From Candidatus Binatia bacterium (GTDB lineage Bacteria; Desulfobacterota_B; Binatia; UBA9968; JAJDTQ01), in the NCBI GenBank assembly GCA_022827045.1, contig JAJDTQ010000026.1, positions 1 through 35,940 on the forward strand: 35,940 bases of DNA, given 5' to 3'. This document shows positions 31,602 through 35,940 of the stretch, piece by piece; the first letter of the stretch is position 1, and each line of letters opens with the position of its first letter. The notes under the pieces were generated by a model. The model saw only the letters and a program-made list of their open reading frames with translations. It was not told the DNA's origin and searched no databases. The position numbers and the translations under genes were made by a program.

Positions 31602-32831
31602 ATGAACCAGTTGAACAATCTCGTGGATACCCAACAAGGGCTGCTGGACCGCCGGATCTTCGTCTCCAGGGACATCTACCAGCAGGAGCTGGAGCGGATC
31701 TTCGCCCGCTGCTGGTTGTTCCTCGGCCACGAGACCCAGATCCCCAATCCCAACGACTTCCTCGCCACCTACATGGGCGAGGACCCGGTGCTGCTCTGGC
31801 GGGGAGCGGACGGGGCGGTGCGGGCTTTCCTCAACATGTGCCGCCACCGGGGCAACCGGGTGTGCCGCGCCGACCAGGGCAACGCCAGCTCGCTCATGTG
31901 TACCTACCACGGCTGGTGCTACGGGAACGACGGCAAGCTCATCGGCGTCCCCGGCATGAAGGAAATTTACAGCGGCGAGCTGGACATGACCCAGTGGGGG
32001 CTCGTGGAAGTCGCGCAGCTCGCCACCTACAGGGGGCTCATCTTCGCCACCTTCGACCCCAAGGCGCCGCCCCTGCTGGACTACCTCGGAGGCCAGGAGC
32101 AGGAGCTAGGGGTCATGTTCGACCGCCGCGCCGGCGGCACCGAGATCATCGGCGGCGTGCACAAATGGGTGATGAACGCCAACTGGAAGTACGCCGCCGA
32201 CAACTTCTTCGGAGACGACGGCCACCACACCATCACCCACGTGTCCGTGCGCGAGGTGCCCGTGGACGACCTGTCCTACCCCCGCACCAACGAGGAGCCC
32301 CGCCCCTATGCCGACGACATCGGCTTCACGAGGGTGGCCGGCGGAGTCATCCGGGACTACCTGCTCGACCACTTCGACGAGGCGGTGGAGCGCATCGGCC
32401 CCGACCTCGCTCAGCAGGCCGGGCTCGTCACTACCGTCTTCCCCAACGTCTCCCCGAACTTTATCCGGCACATGATCCGTGTGTGGCACCCCAGGGGCCC
32501 GGAGAAGACCGAGATCTGGTCCTACTGCGTCGTCGACAAGGAAGCGCCGCCGGAGATCAAGACCGCCATGCGCCGCCACCTCACGCAGACCTTCGGCCCC
32601 AGCGGCAACCTCGAACAGGACGACATGAACAACTGGGAGCAGTGCACCGGCACTGCCCGCGGCGTCATCGCCCGCCGCTACCCCCAGAACATGCAGGCGC
32701 ACCTCGGCCACGAGGAAAAGTCCGGCGCCTTCGGCGGCGGCAAGCGCCTGCGCCAGTTCTACGCCCGCTGGGCGATGATGATGGATGCGGAGAGCTGGGG
32801 GGAGGTGGATCTGGAGACGAAGTATTACTGA
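31602..32831 (+). CDS. Rieske aromatic-ring-hydroxylating dioxygenase, alpha subunit, copy 2
   Basis: Second large subunit, 409 aa, alignable with copy 1 over its whole length and about four in five identical by eye in the first 60 residues. The Rieske ligands (Cys80, His82, Cys100, His103) and iron ligands (Asp205, His208, His213, and the EQDDMNNW acid) are all kept, so it is not a decaying copy. Differences cluster at residues about 214-250 ([20 protein letters not shown] versus the copy 1 text) and in the C-terminal third, parts that shape the substrate pocket and its entry. The Shine-Dalgarno GGGAGG lies about 14 bases upstream. Its end overlaps the convergent GNAT gene by seven bases. 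Confidence 0.94.
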   Translation: MNQLNNLVDTQQGLLDRRIFVSRDIYQQELERIFARCWLFLGHETQIPNPNDFLATYMGEDPVLLWRGADGAVRAFLNMCRHRGNRVCRADQGNASSLMCTYHGWCYGNDGKLIGVPGMKEIYSGELDMTQWGLVEVAQLATYRGLIFATFDPKAPPLLDYLGGQEQELGVMFDRRAGGTEIIGGVHKWVMNANWKYAADNFFGDDGHHTITHVSVREVPVDDLSYPRTNEEPRPYADDIGFTRVAGGVIRDYLLDHFDEAVERIGPDLAQQAGLVTTVFPNVSPNFIRHMIRVWHPRGPEKTEIWSYCVVDKEAPPEIKTAMRRHLTQTFGPSGNLEQDDMNNWEQCTGTARGVIARRYPQNMQAHLGHEEKSGAFGGGKRLRQFYARWAMMMDAESWGEVDLETKYY

Positions 32832-33406
32832 AGGTCTTTCGCGATGGTTGCGACGTGGTCCTGCCTTGCCTGAACCACCGCGCGCACCTGCTTCAGTACC
32901 AGGAACATCCGCGCGGGGTTGCTGGGGAAGCTCGCAAATCCGAAGCTTTCGTACCACGCTTTGCGGCGCGCGAATGCTTTCTCACCACCGTCGGAGATGA
33001 CGTCGAGGAGGATGGCATGGCAGCCCGCCACATCGGAAACCACGCATGCCTTTTCGAAGACGTGGTGCATGAGGATACCGCCCAGACCTCTGCCCTGCGC
33101 TGTCTTGTCCACAGCGACCTGCCCCAGGAAAAGCACCGGGACCTCCCCATGGTCGGGCGCTCCCCGCGGGCGACGCTTTAGTTCGTCCACATTCATCATG
33201 CCCATGTTGATTGCATGGTAGCCCAGGATTCGCGCACTCTCATCTTCGACGGCGACATAGGCGCGGGTCATGTCGTCCTTCTGCTGCTTCTTGGCACTCA
33301 GCTTCAGGTAGTTGTTCATACGACTGACACCGCAGTCGAAATCGGCGCGTTCATGCCGCGCCGGATCGAAGCGCTCAATTCTGAGGGCCGATGGTTCAGT
33401 CGGCAT
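32825..33406 (-). CDS. GNAT-family acetyltransferase, probable toxin of a DUF1778-GNAT pair
   Basis: Acetyl-CoA-dependent N-acetyltransferase, 193 aa. [20 protein letters not shown] near residue 25 is typical of the toxin-type GNATs. The acetyl-CoA loop is in [20 protein letters not shown] near residue 95, and the C-terminus has [20 protein letters not shown]. Members of this toxin class (TacT, AtaT) acetylate charged tRNAs, and the tRNA here is unknown. It overlaps the DUF1778 antitoxin gene by eleven bases. The arrangement is complete and intact. Confidence 0.9.
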   Translation of the reverse strand: MPTEPSALRIERFDPARHERADFDCGVSRMNNYLKLSAKKQQKDDMTRAYVAVEDESARILGYHAINMGMMNVDELKRRPRGAPDHGEVPVLFLGQVAVDKTAQGRGLGGILMHHVFEKACVVSDVAGCHAILLDVISDGGEKAFARRKAWYESFGFASFPSNPARMFLVLKQVRAVVQARQDHVATIAKDLQ

Positions 33407-33704
33407 GAATCACGCGCGCACGGTAGTTTCGAGCTGCCTCAAGAGCGCGCGTGGTTGGAGCGGGTGGGGCGTCGAGGGCCGCGGCGAACACCTCGGCATC
33501 CTCTTGTGTCAGAACATGCCGAGACTGCAAGTCAAGCACACGTGTAGCCTCGCGCTCGATCGCTGCGCGCAAGAACACTGACTTGTCCACGGCCAGCACG
33601 AGAGCGGCACGCTCGATGAGGCTCGCCAGCCGGTCATCGTGGCGCACCTGAGTTGTCCTGGTCTGTTTCGCCGAAACCCTTGACACGGTGTCCAAGTTCA
33701 ACAT
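33396..33704 (-). CDS. DUF1778-family antitoxin
   Basis: Ribbon-helix-helix-type antitoxin, 102 aa. The DNA-binding part is VRHDDRLASLIERAALVLAV then DKSVFLRAAIEREATRVLD (residues 20-60). The C-terminal tail (FAAALDAPPAPTTRALEAAR) is the toxin-neutralising segment usual in this family. The ATG at 33704 has AAGGGAAAGG just upstream. A longer frame to 33800 crosses the operator palindrome and is rejected. It precedes and overlaps the GNAT toxin gene, as expected. Confidence 0.88.
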   Translation of the reverse strand: MLNLDTVSRVSAKQTRTTQVRHDDRLASLIERAALVLAVDKSVFLRAAIEREATRVLDLQSRHVLTQEDAEVFAAALDAPPAPTTRALEAARNYRARVIHAD

Positions 33705-33721
33705 GACCTTTCCCTTCCTGT

Positions 33722-33756
33722 CTTGACATGTAATGCGTATCGCATTACATGTCAAG
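33722..33756. promoter_or_regulatory. Perfect palindromic operator of the DUF1778-GNAT operon
   Basis: CTTGACATGTAATGCG, a three-base centre, then its exact reverse complement (16-base arms). It ends 17 bases upstream of the antitoxin start. On the minus strand each arm carries TTGACA; taken from the upstream arm it leads, 17 bp on, to a weak TACATG -10. Repressor binding would therefore cover the promoter, consistent with autoregulation. Confidence 0.75.
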
Positions 33757-33823
33757 GGCTGTTCAGTTCCAGGAGTCGACGCTACCGATCCTGCAAACAA
33801 TTCGCCTGACTTGTCGAAAAGAC

Positions 33824-33869
33824 TGGAGCCACCCGCCGGACTCGAACCGGCGACCTACTGATTACGAAT
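33824..33869 (-). other. 3' fragment of a tRNA-Thr(CGU) gene, probable attachment site
   Basis: Read on the minus strand the 46 bases run from the anticodon loop (ATTCGTAATCAG, anticodon CGT) through the variable loop and a perfect T-arm (GCCGG-TTCGAGT-CCGGC) to the acceptor end GGGTGGC-T-CCA. The 5' half is missing: no D-arm and no pairing GCCACCC is found upstream. Such 3' ends are the usual copy left at the far end of an element integrated into a tRNA gene. The orientation places the element to the right of this site. Confidence 0.8.
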
Positions 33870-33946
33870 ATTGACCGTACCTGTTGCGTGCCGGTGCGGT
33901 CAGTTTCATCTAGTCACATAACACCTATGGGGAGCGGGAAAGGAAG

Positions 33947-34360
33947 GTGACACGCGTGCGAGTTGTTCTAAAGGTGGTCTTGTCGGTGGTGTTTCTCGCC
34001 GTCTCCATTCTGGTGGCGGCAATCGCTGTCGAGGTTGCGGCCTTGAAGGTTCACATGGTCGCGCTGCACGCCACAAGCCTGAAATCCAGCCTGACTTACG
34101 TGCTCGTCGTCAGTTCCCTTTTCCCTGTCTGGTACGGTGCGGACCTGTGGCCGCGCAAGCTCGTTGTTGCCCTTCGTGCCGTGCTGTGGGGTGCACTCGT
34201 GGCGTTCGTCGCCATGCCGTTGAACCTGATGGGAGCGAACCAGCCGAACGCCGAGAGCTACGCCATGTTGTCCGCCGTCTTGTTCGCGGGCGCTCCCGTT
34301 GTCTCCCTTCTCGCGGCGTGGTTTTCCTTGCACGTTGGCACGACGAGCGAGAGGCAATGA
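33947..34360 (+). CDS. Small multi-span membrane protein, unknown function (137 aa)
   Basis: Not recognised. Four hydrophobic stretches: residues 7-30 (VLKVVLSVVFLAVSILVAAI), 48-62, 72-92 and 106-128. No conserved motif is seen. The GTG at 33947 is listed; a second GTG three codons later has better spacing from AAGGAAGG. It begins a three-gene operon whose genes overlap one another by four and one bases. It lies inside the putative integrated element, close to its tRNA-fragment boundary. Confidence 0.65.
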   Translation: MTRVRVVLKVVLSVVFLAVSILVAAIAVEVAALKVHMVALHATSLKSSLTYVLVVSSLFPVWYGADLWPRKLVVALRAVLWGALVAFVAMPLNLMGANQPNAESYAMLSAVLFAGAPVVSLLAAWFSLHVGTTSERQ

Positions 34361-34503
34361 GCACGGCAGACTTCATCGTTGCCGTGCTGTTCCTGGTGTT
34401 CGCACTGGCGTTCCTGGTGGGCGGGTTCCTGTGGGTAACGGGCCTGTGGGCGGAAACCGCCGTGGCGTTCGTCGAACTATTCCACCGGAAGCGGAAGGAT
34501 TGA
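34357..34503 (+). CDS. Single-span membrane micropeptide (48 aa)
   Basis: Starts MSTADFIVAVLFLVFALAFL and ends VELFHRKRKD: one long hydrophobic helix region (residues 5-32) and a short positively charged tail. The start ATG overlaps the stop of the preceding gene (ATGA), and its own stop overlaps the next start (TGATG), so translation is coupled at both ends. No family is recognised. The coupling is the main reason to accept it as a gene. Confidence 0.65.
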   Translation: MSTADFIVAVLFLVFALAFLVGGFLWVTGLWAETAVAFVELFHRKRKD

Positions 34504-34754
34504 TGTTCGAGTCCGCCTTGACGTGGCTCTACATTCTACTGTTCGGCGTGTTGCCGATCGCCTTGTTCATTGTCTGGTTCGTGACCGAGACCCCGCCGTT
34601 CCAGGCCGTCAACATCGGGGCGGCGGTGGGTGCCTTTGTCGGGTTGTTGATGATGAAGGACGGGGGTGGCTGGTGGGGTGTCTTGGGTGCCGTGGTGTTC
34701 TACCCGTGCGCGCTTCTCTTTCTCGCCACGCTTGCGGCCTGGAGAGGACGTTGA
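34503..34754 (+). CDS. Small membrane protein, unknown function (83 aa)
   Basis: Not recognised. Three hydrophobic segments: FESALTWLYILLFGVLPIAL (residues 2-21, running on into FIVWFV), residues about 33-50, and GWWGVLGAVVFYPCALLFLA (57-76). A glycine-rich turn (KDGGGWWG) lies between the last two. It starts at the ATG of a TGATG junction with the 48-aa gene. It is the last gene of the small membrane operon, with no gene for about 300 bp after it. Confidence 0.65.
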   Translation: MFESALTWLYILLFGVLPIALFIVWFVTETPPFQAVNIGAAVGAFVGLLMMKDGGGWWGVLGAVVFYPCALLFLATLAAWRGR

Positions 34755-35064
34755 CTTTTGCGAGGTGCGTCGCCTGACAATTCACAGGGCCAACACTGGC
34801 CCGAACCGTCTATGGACGCCCCCGGTGATGCAAGCACTATTTTCGAACGGCATGGGATGCGGTCAGGTGCTGTCGTCTATCCGGCCTGTTGGTGCGGCTG
34901 TCAGGAGCCGCTGGCCCGTAGGGAGATACGCGGATCGGGTCCACATCGCTTCCGCGAGCTTGAAGGCTCTTCGGTTTGAGCTGGTTTGCCCGATCCCGTC
35001 TCGTTGACCGTTTGCCCTTACTCGTTCTCCGTCCTGCCCACATCCCCCCGACGGCTCCCGCGCT
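34755..35064. other. Intergenic stretch downstream of the small membrane operon
   Basis: No supported gene. It lies between the last small membrane protein and the end of the IS110-type transposase remnant and probably includes the insertion sequence's flank. No clear terminal inverted repeat is visible, which is normal for IS110 elements. Confidence 0.4.
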
Positions 35065-35691
35065 TCAGGCGGCGGGAATCCGGTAACTCTCCCTCTTTGT
35101 CGTCAGCGCCCAGACGATCCGCGCCATTCGGTTGGCCAGCGCCACTGCGATCAGCATCCTCGGTTTGCGCGCCAGCATCCTGGCGAGCCAGGGATCGGTC
35201 GTCACCCCACGCCGAGCCGCCCAGCGGACCACGGCCATGGCGCCCGTGATCAACAGCCGTCTGAGGTCGCGCTGGCCCATCTTCGATGTCTTGCCCAGCC
35301 TCGGCTTGCCGCCGGTCGTGTGCTGGCGCGGCACCAGGCCGAGCCAGGCCGAGAAGTCGCGGCCGCGCTGGAAGCCCTCCATCGGCGGCGCAAACGCCTG
35401 GAGCGCCATCGCCGTAACCGGCCCGATCCCCGGTATCGTCATCAGTCGCGCGGTCTCTTCGTCCTGGCGCGCGCAGGCATTGAGATCGGTCTCCAGGCCG
35501 GCGATCTTCACCTCGAGCTCGGCGATCTGAGCGAGCAGAAGGCCGCCCAACTCCCGGACCCGCCCCGGCAGCCCAGAGTCCGGATTCTCCACTACCCATG
35601 CCAGGCGGCCGACATGGGCCGGCCCCTGCGGAGCCGTGACGCCGTACTCCGCCAGATGACCCCGCAGAGCGTTGATCGTCCAATGGCATTT
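35065..35691 (-). pseudogene. 5'-truncated IS110-family transposase
   Basis: The C-terminal half of an IS110-type transposase is intact. TINALRGHLAEYGVTAPQGP marks the end of the N-terminal domain. A coiled segment follows (LLLAQIAELEVKIAGLETDL), then the Transposase_20 domain MTIPGIGPVTAMALQAFAPP, WLGLVPRQHTTGGKPRLGK and LRRLLITGAMAVVRWA, ending at a normal stop. The catalytic DEDD RuvC-like domain (about 150 residues) is missing: the frame is closed by TAA at 35718-35716, and no matching sequence follows to the window edge. Without it the protein cannot transpose. The break lies near two TTTCCTTAA repeats at 35689 and 35711. Confidence 0.85.
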
Positions 35692-35715
35692 CCTTAACGT
35701 TTCGATGTCGTTTCC

Positions 35716-35940
35716 TTAAGGGGTGCCCGCTTCAGCGTGGCGTCGGGTTGTGCCCCTGGGTCGCGCGGCGGGGGTTTACGCAGTGACGGACCTCCTTCGA
35801 GTCCACTTGCTGATCGGCTGCATTGATCTCCTGGGATACGCCCGCCCCGGCCGCAACCGGCTTCGCACCGCGCGGACCCGTTCCGCCATCCAGGTCACGG
35901 TTTCGGCCAGGGCTCCGTTCCACGTCAACACCAGCTCCTC
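35716..35940. other. Right-edge stretch, no assignable gene
   Basis: Open frames exist but none shows a recognisable family. It contains the sequence that replaced the 5' end of the IS110 transposase and may belong to another element continuing beyond the window. Confidence 0.35.

Noticed and set aside
33824..33900. A complete tRNA-Thr gene
   Set aside because: Only the 3' half from the anticodon loop is present. No D-arm or matching acceptor strand is found upstream, and no distant 5' half was seen that would suggest an intron.
1..35940. CRISPR array, complete prophage, rRNA genes or intact tRNA genes
   Set aside because: No regularly spaced direct repeats, phage structural genes, rRNA sequence or full tRNA cloverleaf was found. 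The repeats present are palindromic and dispersed.

Overview
The window is high-GC bacterial chromosome with short intergenic gaps, ATGA-type gene overlaps and frequent GTG/TTG starts. The gene families (Opp/Dpp and polar amino acid ABC transporters, class III CoA-transferases, Rieske dioxygenases, LpxH-like phosphatase) and a tRNA-Thr(CGU) 3' end of proteobacterial appearance suggest an uncultured proteobacterium or a related catabolically rich lineage. The species cannot be named from the sequence. At least four families of short palindromic repeat sit between genes, a trait often seen in such genomes.

Layout. (1) 117-6329, minus strand: two transporter modules in tandem. A polar amino acid module has a binding protein and two permeases but no ATPase. 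An Opp/Dpp module (C-D-F-B order) has no binding protein inside the window. (2) 6513-12881, plus strand: two metal-dependent amidohydrolases around a Gfo/Idh/MocA oxidoreductase, then an M24 creatinase/prolidase-like enzyme and an exported DUF3108 protein. (3) 12878-17085, minus strand: three tandem paralogous alpha/beta hydrolases followed by a Bcr/CflA-type exporter. (4) 17207-19984: a small coiled-coil membrane protein, an unrecognised exported protein, and a Phd/VapC-type toxin-antitoxin pair. (5) 20052-25235: housekeeping-like genes, with mgtE divergent from an SthA-like transhydrogenase, then an LpxH-like phosphatase convergent with a GT4 glycosyltransferase. (6) 25366-32831: a catabolic block. 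A five-gene minus-strand operon (CoA-transferase, MaoC-like, CoA-transferase, MaoC-like, haem-oxygenase-fold protein) diverges from a plus-strand Rieske dioxygenase cluster with alpha-beta-alpha' order. (7) 32825-33756: a GNAT/DUF1778 toxin-antitoxin pair under a perfect palindrome. (8) 33824 to the right end: a 3' fragment of a tRNA-Thr gene, a three-gene operon of tiny membrane proteins, and a 5'-truncated IS110-family transposase. This looks like the edge of an integrated element lying to the right.

How it fits together. Regions 1-3 and 6 read as uptake and breakdown of organic compounds: import of peptides or amino acids; amidohydrolase, oxidoreductase and hydrolase steps; ring hydroxylation; and CoA activation with hydration. 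No ferredoxin or reductase for the dioxygenases and no ring-cleavage enzyme is present, so substrates cannot be assigned. The most unusual signals are the tRNA-fragment boundary with its small-membrane-protein operon, the CoA-transferase pair in which only one member keeps the catalytic Asp, the MaoC pair with split catalytic residues, the hydrolase triplet with a substituted acid position, and several start codons lying 6-10 nt below good -10 boxes (candidate leaderless mRNAs).
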